This document shows, one piece after another, positions 17,370 through 26,280 of a DNA stretch of 64,000 nucleotides; within the stretch, counting starts at the first letter, position 1; each line of letters begins with the position of its first letter. The stretch covers positions 1 through 64,000 of the forward strand of contig NZ_KB893195.1 of assembly GCF_000374025.1 (NCBI RefSeq). Direction: 5' to 3'. The translations under genes and the position numbers were made by a program. Source of the stretch: Spirosoma panaciterrae DSM 21099. Lineage in GTDB: Bacteria > Bacteroidota > Bacteroidia > Cytophagales > Spirosomataceae. The notes under the pieces were generated by a model. It worked only from the letters and a program-made list of their open reading frames with translations, made no database searches and was not told the DNA's origin.

Positions 17370-17891
17370 CTACTCCCGCTGGGGGCTTTTAGCCGCTACT
17401 AATCGTTCAATCGAAGCACTGTGATGAATTAATGAACGACTACAGCGATCAATCGTCGTCTGATATTGCTGGATAAGCCTTGTTTTACGAGGTCCTTCTG
17501 GCAGACAGCAATGAGCGCTGTCCCACAAGAAAAGCATCTGGCTCAAGGTTTGTTCAATATTGACAATAAATGACTGGTGAAGGGCAATGAGCCGCTGGTT
17601 CAAATAGTTTCTACTGCCAGCACCTGACGGCTTACAGGCTGTTGCAGGAATGAGCCATTGCTCCCACTGCTGCCGGAGTTCCCGAAACGGATTAACCGGT
17701 TGCCCCTGGTTTAGTGTGTCCAGGGGTAGGCCATACCGATCCTGGTGATGGATCAATTCGGCCTTGAGAAACGTATCTCCTTTTTTGTGAATACCCCGCA
17801 GAAAATCCCAGGATTCTTCCAGGTCATCAAATTGGCAGCAAAAGTCTTTTACTTGCTGATCTGTGGTACGAACAAGGATGTATAGCAGCAT
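17370..17891 (-). CDS. Hypothetical protein, helical, orphan
   Basis: This 173-residue protein starts at an ATG at 17891. It is rich in Gln, Leu, His and Arg and predicted helical, with HHQDRYGLPLDTLNQ and a C-terminal IDRCSRSLIHHSASIERLV segment. There is no signal peptide, membrane span or known domain. It stands alone between a gene-free region and an AT-rich spacer. The composition is protein-like and the frame is long for a chance frame, so I call it. Function is unknown. Confidence 0.5.
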   Translation of the reverse strand: MLLYILVRTTDQQVKDFCCQFDDLEESWDFLRGIHKKGDTFLKAELIHHQDRYGLPLDTLNQGQPVNPFRELRQQWEQWLIPATACKPSGAGSRNYLNQRLIALHQSFIVNIEQTLSQMLFLWDSAHCCLPEGPRKTRLIQQYQTTIDRCSRSLIHHSASIERLVAAKSPQRE

Positions 17892-18350
17892 GTCAAACGT
17901 CTGAATACCGATTAATGCCTTATCAGCAAGCTGTTACTAATTTAGAGAAATGGCTAACCAATCTACAAAAGAGTATCGATTAGTTACCAATATCCCTGTC
18001 TAATTAAGTTCAGTATACTATATATCAGACAGGCCCATAGGGTAACTAGCTACTAACAAAATGGTTTGAAATGCATGTAACTACCGCATACAAGTCTTTA
18101 TATTTAGTAGTCTAATTCTATTTTCTAAGCTCAAATTTTATCACTAAAACCTATAAAAAATATACTAAAACCTATTTTTGTTGAACATATTAAATCATTT
18201 ATGCGATACAAGATAAACAAAATCAAATTGACCTGCTTATACTATTTATGAACCTGTTCTATATTTTACAGATGAGGCTCAATCGATTTCCTTTTTGTAC
18301 TTCCGACGAAGGAGAAAAAGGAAATCGAAAGAAAAGTCTAAACCGATTCG
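17892..18350. other. AT-rich spacer with direct repeats and a hairpin
   Basis: This 459-base divergent spacer is visibly AT-rich. It contains a 12-base direct repeat, ACTAAAACCTAT, at 18143-18154 and 18164-18175. The second copy runs into TATTTTTG (18173-18180), a match to the Bacteroidota -7 box in the direction of the gene at 18351. A long hairpin sits at 18283-18328 in what would be the leader of that gene. No protein-coding frame is supported here. Confidence 0.5.
18283..18328 (+). promoter_or_regulatory. 14-base inverted repeat in the leader of the small gene at 18351
   Basis: TCGATTTCCTTTTT (18283-18296) pairs perfectly with AAAAAGGAAATCGA (18315-18328), and an inner TTC/GAA pair flanks a CGAC tip. 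The hairpin ends 22 bases before the ATG at 18351. A T-run lies inside the arm rather than after it. It could be a leader structure that controls translation, or an operator dyad. Confidence 0.6.
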
Positions 18351-18659
18351 ATGTTAACAACAGTACATCAAATCGAATACGAAGTATTTAAACGGCATGA
18401 AGTCATGACGGTGTATGCATTACGTAAACGGATCGCACACCTTCTAGAGCACCTGGCTCGCTTCCAGAGAATGCATCTGCAGCTCAAATTATTCTACGAG
18501 CAATCACTTCCACGCATCTGCAACCTGGCTGCCCAATGCGAATTCATGGAAAAGTATAGCATTCATCTGGATCGACAGCAAAAAGCCATCCAGACCATGA
18601 CTCAACTCTATAAACAGGCAGTTGACCAATTAGAAGCCTTAGCATCGAAACAAAGCTAG
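18351..18659 (+). CDS. Small hypothetical helical protein
   Basis: This 102-residue protein is strongly helical and basic (ALRKRIAHLLEHLARFQRM, then LDRQQKAIQTMTQLYKQAV), with four likely helices and no membrane span. I recognise no family. It has its own AT-rich upstream region with a -7-like box and a leader hairpin, and ends before an inverted repeat shared with the convergent LuxR-type gene. These features support a real, independently expressed small gene. Function is unknown. Confidence 0.55.
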   Translation: MLTTVHQIEYEVFKRHEVMTVYALRKRIAHLLEHLARFQRMHLQLKLFYEQSLPRICNLAAQCEFMEKYSIHLDRQQKAIQTMTQLYKQAVDQLEALASKQS

Positions 18660-18690
18660 CTTCGGCGGTACTTCCACGCACTACACAGCA

Positions 18691-18741
18691 AAGCTATTCC
18701 TGCGCTGACACCCGTTGAGGAGCGCTGTTCAGGAATAGCTT
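18691..18741. terminator. 12-base inverted repeat between convergent genes
   Basis: AAGCTATTCCTG (18691-18702) pairs with CAGGAATAGCTT (18730-18741), with an inner GCGCT/AGCGC pair offset by four bases. It lies between the stops of the plus-strand small gene and the minus-strand LuxR-type gene. No strong T-run is present, so a bidirectional terminator is likely but not textbook. Confidence 0.5.
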
Positions 18742-18762
18742 AAGTACATTACCATCTTTTAC

Positions 18763-18981
18763 TTATAATGCCACCACACCTGTGCGTACAGCCCATAAGG
18801 CCAGGCCAACCCGGCTTTTTACCTGCAGCCGATCAAAGAGTGATTCGCGGTACCCATCTACCGTGCGAGGGCTGACACACATTTGGTCTGCAATCTGAAC
18901 ATAGGTGAGTTCCGAGCAGGCTAATTGCAAAAACTGCGTTTCGCGTTGATTTAGTTTGACAGAGTTACGTTGAACAGGCAT
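18763..18981 (-). CDS. Stand-alone LuxR-type HTH protein
   Basis: This 72-residue protein consists almost entirely of a GerE/LuxR HTH domain: LNQRETQFLQLACSELTYVQ, then IADQMCVSPRTVDGYRESLF and RLQVKSRVGLALWAV. There is no receiver or sensor domain, so its activity must be set by expression or partners. Such minimal LuxR proteins are common in Spirosoma-like genomes. The upstream region holds AATTAA-rich dyads near 18996-19018 that could bind it. Targets are unknown. Confidence 0.85.
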   Translation of the reverse strand: MPVQRNSVKLNQRETQFLQLACSELTYVQIADQMCVSPRTVDGYRESLFDRLQVKSRVGLALWAVRTGVVAL

Positions 18982-19090
18982 AGTATGGAGGGTGCTTAAT
19001 TAACCATTTGTTTAATTAGTCGATTGAATCTAACTAAACCGAAAGCCTAACTCCAAATCATATGAGTTAACGGTAGCTTTTTGCTACTTT

Positions 19091-20068
19091 TCAACTAAAT
19101 CCCAATTTTTCACGTGCCCGTTCAATGGTCCGACGAGCCACTAAACGCGCTTTTTCTTCACCCGCTTTTAGTTCAGCTTCCAGCGCATCGTTGTTGGTCA
19201 TGTAGTAATTAAACCGCTCCCGCTCGGTAGCGAACTGACTCAGGATCAATTCATAAAAGGCCTTTTTAGCCATTCCATATCCGTAATTGCCGCCTTCATA
19301 CAGATTGCGCATTTCGGCAATCTGCGCATCGGAAGCGAGCAGTGAATACAGTTGAAAAGTAATATCTGTATCCGGATTTTTGGGATCTTCCAAAGGTGTC
19401 GAATCCGACTTGATCTTCTTAATTACCTTCCACAACTCATTTTCAGGCAGGAAAATATCGATGTAGTTGTTATAGGATTTACTCATTTTAGCCCCATCAA
19501 TACCGGGTATCGTCATTAGTCTATCGTCGATACGAGCCTCGGGCAGCACGAACACTTCTTCGCCATACTGATGATTGAATGCACTGGCAATATCGCGGGT
19601 CATTTCAATATGCTGGCGCTGGTCTTTCCCGACCGGAATAATTTCCGCATCATACAGCAAAATATCCGCAGCCTGCAATACTGGGTAAACAAACAACCCC
19701 GCATTCACCCCCGATAACGCCCGGTCCGACTTCTCCTTAAACGAGGTGGCATTATTGAGCATTGGAAACGGGGTAAAACAGCTCAGATGCCAGGCCAATT
19801 CCGTATGCTCAGCTACCCTCGATTGACGCCAAAAGGTGTTTTTTTCGGTATCCAGCCCAAACGCCAGCCAGGTAGCGGCCACAGCCCGGGTAAACTCCCG
19901 GCGCTGATCGCCATCTTTGATCGTTGTCAGCGAATGCAGGTCCGCTATAAACAAAAACGACTCATTGTCAGGGTGTTTTGACAACTCGATGGCTGGTTTG
20001 ATGGCCCCCAGAATATTGCCTAAATGCGGTCGTCCGCTGGATTGAATACCGGTTAATATACGTGACAT
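19091..20068 (-). CDS. trpS: Tryptophan--tRNA ligase
   Basis: This 325-residue class I synthetase charges tRNA-Trp in the cytoplasm. The HIGH-type motif is PHLGN at residues 14-18 and the KMSKS loop is exact at about 194-198. FPMLNNATSFKEK, GLFVYPVLQAADILLYD and PVGKDQRQHIEMTRDIA are family hallmarks. Length is normal for bacterial TrpRS. It is a single gene downstream of the malic enzyme gene, separated by the long inverted repeat at 20087-20157. A short hairpin (GTAGC/GCTAC, 19073-19087) follows its stop. Confidence 0.97.
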   Translation of the reverse strand: MSRILTGIQSSGRPHLGNILGAIKPAIELSKHPDNESFLFIADLHSLTTIKDGDQRREFTRAVAATWLAFGLDTEKNTFWRQSRVAEHTELAWHLSCFTPFPMLNNATSFKEKSDRALSGVNAGLFVYPVLQAADILLYDAEIIPVGKDQRQHIEMTRDIASAFNHQYGEEVFVLPEARIDDRLMTIPGIDGAKMSKSYNNYIDIFLPENELWKVIKKIKSDSTPLEDPKNPDTDITFQLYSLLASDAQIAEMRNLYEGGNYGYGMAKKAFYELILSQFATERERFNYYMTNNDALEAELKAGEEKARLVARRTIERAREKLGFS

Positions 20069-20086
20069 AATTATGAGTATTAGGAG

Positions 20087-20157
20087 CGGGGAGGGAGCAG
20101 TGAGAATGCTGATGCATATTTTTTAGGTGCACCAGCATTCTCACTGCTCCCTCCCCG
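20087..20157. repeat. Long purine-rich inverted repeat A
   Basis: Perfect 25-base arms lie at 20087-20111 and 20133-20157 with a 21-base loop. The upper arm is made of G/A words (GGGGAGGGAGCAGTGAG). It lies between maeB and trpS, which run in the same direction. It shares CCAGCATTCTCACT with inverted repeat B at 26231-26244. There is no T-run after it, so simple termination is not obvious. Confidence 0.85.
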
Positions 20158-20175
20158 TTCCTCGCTTCTAGTACT

Positions 20176-22443
20176 TTACTTTCCCTGTGCCTCAACTACG
20201 GCGATGGCGACCATATTGACAATTTCGCGTTCAGAAGAGCCCAACTGCAATACATAGACGGGTTTACGAATACCCAACAGAATAGGCCCAATAGCATCGA
20301 ACCCAGCCGCTTCGCTCATCAGGTTATAGGCGATGTTGGCGGCCGACAGGTTCGGAAAAATAAGCGTGTTGGCCCCTTCGGCTGCCAGCTTGCTGAACGG
20401 GTGATTCTGCTGCATCAACTCTGTATTAAAGGCTAAGTGGGCCTGAATTTCGCCATCAACGATTAAATCCGGGTGCTTTTTCTGCAAAATCTCGACCGCC
20501 CTGTTCATCTTCTCAGCATCTTCGCCTTTAGCACTGCCAAAATTGGAATACGTAACTAAGGCTATACGTGGTTTAATATTGAATCGCTCTACTGTTCGGG
20601 CTGTTAGTTCGGTAATTTCGACAATTTCCTCAGCCGTTGGGTTAAAATTAACCGTTGTATCTGAGAAAAACAGAGGACCGCGTTTGGTCAGCAGGATATA
20701 CATACCCGCCACTTTCTGTACACCCGACTCTTTGCCAATGATCTGTAAAGCCGGACGAATCGTATCCGGGTACGAGCGGGTTAAGCCCGAAATCAGGGCA
20801 TCGGCTTCGCCCGTTTCGACCATCATGGCTCCGAAGTAGTTGCGAACATTCATCGTTTTTCGCGCTTCGGTAGGGTTCACCCCTTTGCGTTTGCGTTTTT
20901 CAAAGAACAGATCACCGAATCGCTGAATGAGTGCTTCCTGCTCAGGCGATCGGGGATCGAGAATGGGGGTTCCGCCCAGATCCAGGCTATTTTCACGAAT
21001 GAGCTTTTCAATCTTGTCCTTTTCACCCAGTAGTATAGGATGGGCAATGCCTTCGTCCCGCACCTGCTGAGCAGCCTTTAATACTTTCAGGTTCTCGGCA
21101 TCGGCAAATACGACCCGCTTCGGATTGGCTTTGGCTTTACTCAGAATCACTCTGGAAATCTGGTTGTCCTGTCCCAATCGGCGGGCCAGTTGCTGCTCAT
21201 ACCCTTCCCAGTCGGTAATTGGCAAACGAGCCACACCCGATTCCATAGCCGCTTTGGCTACTGCCGGTGCTACCGTTGTCAGCAACCGGGGGTCGACGGG
21301 TTTGGGCAGGATGTAATTCCGGCCAAAAATCAGATTCGACTCACCGTAAGCCAGGTTGACCAGGTCAGGAACGGGCTTTTTTGCCAGTTCGGCCAGAGCA
21401 TAGGTGGCAGCCAGCTTCATTGCTTCGTTGATTTCCGTGGCCCGTACATCCAGCGCCCCCCGGAATATGTAAGGAAACCCAAGTACATTATTCACCTGAT
21501 TGGGATAATCCGAACGCCCAGTAGCCATAATGATATCGGGTCGGGCAGCCATGGCATCATCATAGCTGATTTCAGGATTTGGATTGGCCATAGCAAACAC
21601 AATAGCGTCCTGCGCCATAGTGCGAATCAGCTCCTGACTGACAATGTTCCCTTTCGATAAGCCAACAAACACATCAGCCCCGGCAAATGCATCAGCGAGC
21701 GATTGAATAGGGCGGGATGTAGCAAACGGACGCATGATGTCGCTCAGGTCGGTGCGGTCGGTTGTTAGTGGCCCGTTCACATCGAACATAACCATATTCT
21801 CGTGCCTGGCCCCTAGTGCGATGTATTGCCGGGCGCAGGATATAGCGGCTGCGCCCGCTCCCAGAATAACGAATTTAGCGGTATCGATCGACTTACGAAC
21901 GAGTTCCAGCGCATTGAGCAACGCGGCTCCACTCACAATAGCTGTACCATGCTGGTCGTCGTGCATGACGGGGATATTCATCTCGCGCTTCAGCCGCTCT
22001 TCGATCTCGAAACACTCCGGCGCTTTGATGTCTTCCAGATTGACCCCGCCAAAAGTAGGCTCCAGAATTTTAACCGTACGCACAAATTCGTCGATGTTCT
22101 TCGTATTCAGTTCAATGTCGAACACGTCGATATCGGCGTAAATCTTAAACAGCAGCCCTTTGCCTTCCATAACGGGCTTGCTGGCTGCCGCACCGATATC
22201 GCCTAAGCCTAACACAGCTGTTCCGTTGCTGATAACAGCTACCAGATTGCCTTTGGTCGTGTATTTAAAGGCGTCGTCGGGGTTGGCTTCAATAGCCAGA
22301 CAAGGTTCGGCTACGCCCGGCGAATAAGCCAGCGAGAGGTCGCGCTGGGTGTTATATTCTTTACTCGGAATCACTTCCAGTTTACCAGGGCGCCCTTTGG
22401 CGTGGTAATCGAGCGCATCTTCGCGACGAATTTTTTGCTGCAT
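20176..22443 (-). CDS. maeB: NADP-dependent malic enzyme with phosphotransacetylase-like domain
   Basis: This 755-residue MaeB-type enzyme decarboxylates malate to pyruvate. The malic domain (about 1-430) shows [51 protein letters not shown] and [13 protein letters not shown], and a Rossmann [13 protein letters not shown] segment binds the nucleotide. The C-terminal 310 residues ([18 protein letters not shown] to the end) are the PTA-like domain, which in this family is regulatory rather than a transacetylase. Length matches the family. It stands alone, with a possible -7 box at 22489-22496. Confidence 0.95.
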   Translation of the reverse strand: MQQKIRREDALDYHAKGRPGKLEVIPSKEYNTQRDLSLAYSPGVAEPCLAIEANPDDAFKYTTKGNLVAVISNGTAVLGLGDIGAAASKPVMEGKGLLFKIYADIDVFDIELNTKNIDEFVRTVKILEPTFGGVNLEDIKAPECFEIEERLKREMNIPVMHDDQHGTAIVSGAALLNALELVRKSIDTAKFVILGAGAAAISCARQYIALGARHENMVMFDVNGPLTTDRTDLSDIMRPFATSRPIQSLADAFAGADVFVGLSKGNIVSQELIRTMAQDAIVFAMANPNPEISYDDAMAARPDIIMATGRSDYPNQVNNVLGFPYIFRGALDVRATEINEAMKLAATYALAELAKKPVPDLVNLAYGESNLIFGRNYILPKPVDPRLLTTVAPAVAKAAMESGVARLPITDWEGYEQQLARRLGQDNQISRVILSKAKANPKRVVFADAENLKVLKAAQQVRDEGIAHPILLGEKDKIEKLIRENSLDLGGTPILDPRSPEQEALIQRFGDLFFEKRKRKGVNPTEARKTMNVRNYFGAMMVETGEADALISGLTRSYPDTIRPALQIIGKESGVQKVAGMYILLTKRGPLFFSDTTVNFNPTAEEIVEITELTARTVERFNIKPRIALVTYSNFGSAKGEDAEKMNRAVEILQKKHPDLIVDGEIQAHLAFNTELMQQNHPFSKLAAEGANTLIFPNLSAANIAYNLMSEAAGFDAIGPILLGIRKPVYVLQLGSSEREIVNMVAIAVVEAQGK

Positions 22444-22488
22444 ACGGATTGTGTAGTTGATGAGCTTTGTTGTACCCCTTTGGGACCG

Positions 22489-22496
22489 CGAAGGTA
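22489..22496 (-). promoter_or_regulatory. Possible -7 box upstream of maeB
   Basis: On the minus strand the site reads TACCTTCG, one base off TAnnTTTG, 45 bases upstream of the ATG. No convincing -33 TTG is present, so this is weak. Confidence 0.3.
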
Positions 22497-22519
22497 CGGA
22501 AACTAAGCGGAGTGGCGTA

Positions 22520-23554
22520 TCACGACCTGTTTAATACTTTCTGCCGATCGACATAGACCCAGCCAGCCCAGCAAAAAAGCAGCAGAAAGCTTAAGAAAAT
22601 CGTTCGCTGCACGGGCCTGGTATGGACGGGCTCCAGGACGGGTACAGTTGCCCGCAAACGGAGGCCATTGATCTGATCGATTCCAAAGACCGGGATTTGC
22701 TTAAAATCATCGTGCTTATCGCCAAACGTCAAGGGTTCAGTCTTTAACAACTTCTTCTGATAATCACTGTCCCGAATCCACATCCGAACGGTTCGGTCAG
22801 TTTCGATTGCTGGTTCCAGCGTCTGTATATCTTCTGGATAGGCTTTCCGACTGATGTAAAACTCAAAACCGGGCCAGGGGCTTAGCTGAACAGTCAATCC
22901 TTTCAGCCTCCCCACCCGGTCGGTATCTGGCCTGATACGTTCCAACGTACTCGTCAAGGCGACAAGCTGAGCGGGCTGATTTCCATTGGGATTATGGGCC
23001 ACGTAAGCGTACACGATATTGGCAACAATCAGCAAACCCAGACTACCAATAAGCCACCGCAATCGACTCCGTTCTGCCCTCGTGATTACCTTCTGCCGGG
23101 TCACTACCAAACGCTGGTCAGTAAGTCGGTCTTTCAGTACGTCATAACCCTCAAAGTCAATCGACCGGATGGTAAAATAATCGTCGTGGAGGTAAACCGT
23201 CAACGCCATAAACGAGCCCCTCCTATCCCAATCTTCGTATTCATGATATCCTTCGATTGAATCATAGGCAAAATCCCGGGCCGATTGCATCCATTTTTTG
23301 ACCGTAAACCGACAGGCGCCCAACTTTATTCTTGTGGTTTGTTTCCAGGCTTCAGACAGCCAAAGTATCCAGATAAACCCCAGCATCATACAAAAAATCG
23401 GTGCCTGACTCAGATCAGGGTAGAGCTGACCATCCGTTGCGAGTCGATAAGGTATATACAGGATAGACACCATCAGCCCAAACAGGAATCGGTGCAGCCA
23501 TAGCCAGCGGCTTTTGATTCGAAACGTTTTTTCATGTTGAGTAAGCGTAGTCAT
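22520..23554 (-). CDS. Hypothetical four-span membrane protein with PH-like middle
   Basis: This 344-residue protein has likely membrane spans near 18-38 (LFGLMVSILYIPYRL), 50-68 (FCMMLGFIWILWLS), 168-188 (LIGSLGLLIVANIVYAYV) and 318-336 (IFLSFLLLFCWAGWVYV). The soluble part between spans 2 and 3 (FTVKKWMQSARDFAYDSIEG, LTVYLHDDYFTIRSIDFEGY) resembles a bacterial PH-like domain. The segment between spans 3 and 4 is probably periplasmic. No family name can be given with confidence. It is a single gene between maeB and the thioesterase. Confidence 0.6.
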   Translation of the reverse strand: MTTLTQHEKTFRIKSRWLWLHRFLFGLMVSILYIPYRLATDGQLYPDLSQAPIFCMMLGFIWILWLSEAWKQTTRIKLGACRFTVKKWMQSARDFAYDSIEGYHEYEDWDRRGSFMALTVYLHDDYFTIRSIDFEGYDVLKDRLTDQRLVVTRQKVITRAERSRLRWLIGSLGLLIVANIVYAYVAHNPNGNQPAQLVALTSTLERIRPDTDRVGRLKGLTVQLSPWPGFEFYISRKAYPEDIQTLEPAIETDRTVRMWIRDSDYQKKLLKTEPLTFGDKHDDFKQIPVFGIDQINGLRLRATVPVLEPVHTRPVQRTIFLSFLLLFCWAGWVYVDRQKVLNRS

Positions 23555-23746
23555 TATTTTTTCGGCTAAAATCTAAATTTGGTATGACTCCAGAGCCTGT
23601 ACGGGTAATAGCTAATCCTCATGACGAAGCATGCTTAATCCTCACAGATACAGACGAATAAGACCCCAGGAAGTACTTAGCCAATTCTACAAGCTCACCT
23701 GTTATGAGCTACTGAAGCGAAGCAGGCTGAACGCTGAACGAGAAGC

Positions 23747-24163
23747 CTATACTCCAATCACAGCTACCGTCAATCGGCTTATACAGACAAGTTTTTCCTG
23801 TTCGTCGGTTATACGAATATCCCAAACGTGGGTAGTACGCCCGGTATGAATGGGTGTGCAGCGCCCATAGACCCACCCCTCACGTACCGAGCGGATATGG
23901 TTGGCATTAATTTCCAGACCAACGGCCCGCTGTTTTGTCGGATCGGTCAGGAGCATATAGGAGGCCACGCTACCTAATGTCTCGGCCAGTACCACAGAAG
24001 CTCCCCCATGAAGAATACCAAACGGTTGATGGGTCCGTTTATCGACGGGCATACGGGCAGTCAGGTAGCCCTCCCCCGCTTCCAGAAACTCTATGCCGAG
24101 GTGTTTGGCAATTGAATCGTTATGAATAAAATCGAGCGCATTCAGGTCGAAGCCAGCTTTCAT
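23747..24163 (-). CDS. Hotdog-fold acyl-CoA thioesterase (PaaI/YdiI type)
   Basis: The protein is 138 residues from the ATG at 24163; the frame extends only to a TTG at 24178. The hotdog core is plain: HLGIEFLEAGEGYLTARMPV, then HQPFGILHGGASVVLAETLG, the HGG motif with the catalytic acid nearby, then LEINANHIRSVREGWVYGRC. This group hydrolyses small acyl-CoAs, including aryl and 1,4-dihydroxy-2-naphthoyl-CoA in menaquinone synthesis. Bacteroidota use menaquinone, so a MenI role is possible, but no men genes are nearby. The fold is sure, the substrate open. Confidence 0.85.
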   Translation of the reverse strand: MKAGFDLNALDFIHNDSIAKHLGIEFLEAGEGYLTARMPVDKRTHQPFGILHGGASVVLAETLGSVASYMLLTDPTKQRAVGLEINANHIRSVREGWVYGRCTPIHTGRTTHVWDIRITDEQEKLVCISRLTVAVIGV

Positions 24164-24180
24164 ATTCGTTTGTTTCAAAA

Positions 24181-24238
24181 TTCAGGTTTGAGGTTTCAGA
24201 TTCACCCAGCAATGGTAACCCGAAACTTAAAACCTGAA
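24181..24238. repeat. Inverted repeat F between divergent genes
   Basis: TTCAGGTTTGAGGTTTC (24181-24197) pairs with GAAACTTAAAACCTGAA (24222-24238) at 15 of 17 positions. It lies between the divergent thioesterase and phosphatase genes, so it cannot be a normal terminator. It overlaps the space where both promoters should be. Confidence 0.6.
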
Positions 24239-24261
24239 ACAATTTATAACCTGTTTTTTCG

Positions 24262-24269
24262 TAATTTTG
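24262..24269 (+). promoter_or_regulatory. -7 box for the histidine phosphatase gene
   Basis: TAATTTTG matches TAnnTTTG. Transcription would start near 24275, just ahead of the candidate TTG start codons. A weak TTTA lies 15 bases upstream as a possible -33 element. Confidence 0.45.
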
Positions 24270-24312
24270 CGGCTCAAATTTGACAAAAATTGCCGATAGG
24301 CAAAGGGGCAGC

Positions 24313-24951
24313 TTGACACAAAAAACAATTTATCTGATTCGCCACGGCGAGACAGACTTCAACCGACGGGGTATAGTTCAGGGAAGTGGCGTCGATTCGG
24401 ACCTTAACGAAATGGGTCGGGCCCAGGCAATGGCTTTTTTTCTGGCTTACCAGCATGTGCCATTCAACAAAATTTATATTTCCGGCCTGAAGCGCACCTA
24501 CCAAACAGCCGAACCCTTTATTGAGCTGGGAATTCCGTACGAAAAACTTACCGGACTTAATGAAATTAGCTGGGGCGTTATGGAGGGCAAAGCGCCTGGC
24601 AATCTGGACAATGAGTACTATCGGGCGCTCATCGAAGCCTGGGAATCGGGCCATACCGACCAGCCAACCGAGGGTGGTGAAAGCCCCGATCAGGTAGCGG
24701 CTCGTCAAAAAGAAGCCATCGACGTTATTCTTTCCCATCCCGATGAAGAAACCGTTCTGGTAGCTATGCATGGTCGGGCTATGCGTATTCTGCTTAGCTG
24801 GCTCACCAGCCAGCCACTGGCCCACATGGATCAGTTTGAACATAGCAACGTCTGTCTGTACAAACTCCTCTACGATTACGAGTCGACTACGTTTACTATT
24901 ACACAAGCCAACGATACAGCTCATTTGCTGTCGCTGGCCCTCACGCAGTAA
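24313..24951 (+). CDS. Histidine phosphatase family protein (phosphoglycerate mutase-like)
   Basis: This is a cytoplasmic phosphatase of about 212 residues. The catalytic RHGET follows IYLI near the N-terminus, with YISGLKRTYQTAEPF (second Arg), LNEISWGVMEGK and the late VLVAMHGRAMRILL (second His). No ATG precedes the RHG motif, so translation must begin at TTG. The TTG at 24313 has GGGG four bases upstream and gives the usual short leader before the motif; a TTG at 24280 is the alternative. Substrates in this superfamily range from phosphoglycerate to cofactors, and none is shown here. The antisense frame at 24274-24984 is a shadow. Confidence 0.85.
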   Translation: MTQKTIYLIRHGETDFNRRGIVQGSGVDSDLNEMGRAQAMAFFLAYQHVPFNKIYISGLKRTYQTAEPFIELGIPYEKLTGLNEISWGVMEGKAPGNLDNEYYRALIEAWESGHTDQPTEGGESPDQVAARQKEAIDVILSHPDEETVLVAMHGRAMRILLSWLTSQPLAHMDQFEHSNVCLYKLLYDYESTTFTITQANDTAHLLSLALTQ

Positions 24952-25100
24952 ACGTTGCCGAACTTTGGCCTTACCAGTCAGCAATCGTCATTGGCCGATA
25001 ATCCACGTATATTTCCATTAATAATTGCCGGAAACCAATTCTGTTCCGAAACGCGTATATTCGTTTATAGTCCAGTGATCAGCGGAAAAATGAAGTGAGC

Positions 25101-26189
25101 ATGTCGAAGCAGAAAATATATTGGTATTGTCAGCTATTTGGCTGGTCTCTCCTGATGACAGTGGAGTATACGGCTTATCTGCTGCAAGACGGTTTCGACC
25201 CGGATGCACTATATCTGGCAATTGCTAATATTTTCCTGGGCATTACGCTTACTCACCTATACCGGCTGATGATCCGACACTGGAATTGGGTACGGCTGCC
25301 TTTCTTTCAGTTAGCTCCGCGTGTTCTCTTGTCTGTTTTTGTGCTCGCCCTAATTATGACGATGGTCAATCTGCCAATGGATCGACTCATCGTTCCTCAG
25401 CACCTAGTCGATGAACCCTGGCTAGTTATCGGTTACATTATGACGTGGGGAAAAACGATGCTGACCTGGGTGCTTACCTACACGGCTTTTCACTATGTTG
25501 AGCAAAATCGGAACGACGAAATTGAGAAGCTTTTACTGAAAACCAGCGTGCGCGAAACTGAAGCTAAAGTGCTGCGCTCGCAGTTGAACCCGCACTTTGT
25601 GTTCAATGCCCTGAACAGCATCCGGGCGCTGGTGTTTGAAAACCCAACCAAAGCCCAGCAGGGTATTACCCAGTTGTCCAATTTACTGCGCAACTCATTG
25701 CTTGCCGACCGACGAAAGACCGTCGAATTACGCGAAGAGATCAAAACGGTAGAGGATTATTTATCGCTCGAAAAAGTTCGCTACGAAGATCGGCTTACCT
25801 CCTATATTGAACTCGACAACCGGACGCTCTTCTGGCAGGTTCCCCCCATGATGCTTCAAACGCTGGTCGAAAACGCGATCAAGCATGGGGTTTCAAAAGC
25901 CGTTGGCGGTGGATTCATCGACATTCGGTCGGGCCTTGAAAGCGACAAGTTGCACATTACCATTCGAAACACCGGCATTTTGGGTGATAAAGAAGCGTCG
26001 GGTGGTTTCGGACTGGCCAATACGGCCCAGCGACTTGATTTACTATACGGACCCGAAGCAAAATTCAAGATCTATCAGGAAAACGATACCCGTGGCGACG
26101 GGCCCATCGTGTGTGCCGAAATTACCATCCCTGCCCAGTCGGAGGGTATGTTCCGACGTGAAAAACAGTCCTTGGGAGCGAGGAGTTAA
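25101..26189 (+). CDS. LytS/YehU-type sensor histidine kinase
   Basis: The protein is 362 residues from the ATG at 25101; the frame can be entered at a GTG at 25095. Four membrane spans occupy roughly residues 10-140 (QLFGWSLLMTVEYTAYLL, VLLSVFVLALIMTMV and others). The His_kinase domain follows, with the phosphoacceptor in RSQLNPHFVFNALNSIRALV and an ATP-binding region LVENAIKHGVSK and GGFGLANTAQRL. It pairs with the LytTR regulator 91 bases downstream. The last residues (LGARS) and the stop codon are encoded inside inverted repeat B. Confidence 0.93.
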   Translation: MSKQKIYWYCQLFGWSLLMTVEYTAYLLQDGFDPDALYLAIANIFLGITLTHLYRLMIRHWNWVRLPFFQLAPRVLLSVFVLALIMTMVNLPMDRLIVPQHLVDEPWLVIGYIMTWGKTMLTWVLTYTAFHYVEQNRNDEIEKLLLKTSVRETEAKVLRSQLNPHFVFNALNSIRALVFENPTKAQQGITQLSNLLRNSLLADRRKTVELREEIKTVEDYLSLEKVRYEDRLTSYIELDNRTLFWQVPPMMLQTLVENAIKHGVSKAVGGGFIDIRSGLESDKLHITIRNTGILGDKEASGGFGLANTAQRLDLLYGPEAKFKIYQENDTRGDGPIVCAEITIPAQSEGMFRREKQSLGARS

Positions 26190-26268
26190 GAGCGAGGAGT
26201 GAGAATCCATCCGGCAGCAATTTTCTTGCGCCAGCATTCTCACTCCTCACTCCTCGCTCCTAACTCCT
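26181..26268. repeat. Long purine-rich inverted repeat B in a kinase-regulator junction
   Basis: The arm at 26181-26206 (AGGAGTTAAGAGCGAGGAGT plus GAGAAT) pairs with the complement of 26235-26268, which carries an extra seven-base unit. The kinase stop codon TAA (26187-26189) lies in the first arm, and the regulator ATG is 12 bases after the second arm. It shares CCAGCATTCTCACT with repeat A. Confidence 0.8.
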
Positions 26269-26280
26269 ACCCTCGAAACT

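Noticed and set aside
24274..24984. Minus-strand frame of 236 codons
   Set aside because: It is antisense to the well-supported histidine phosphatase gene.
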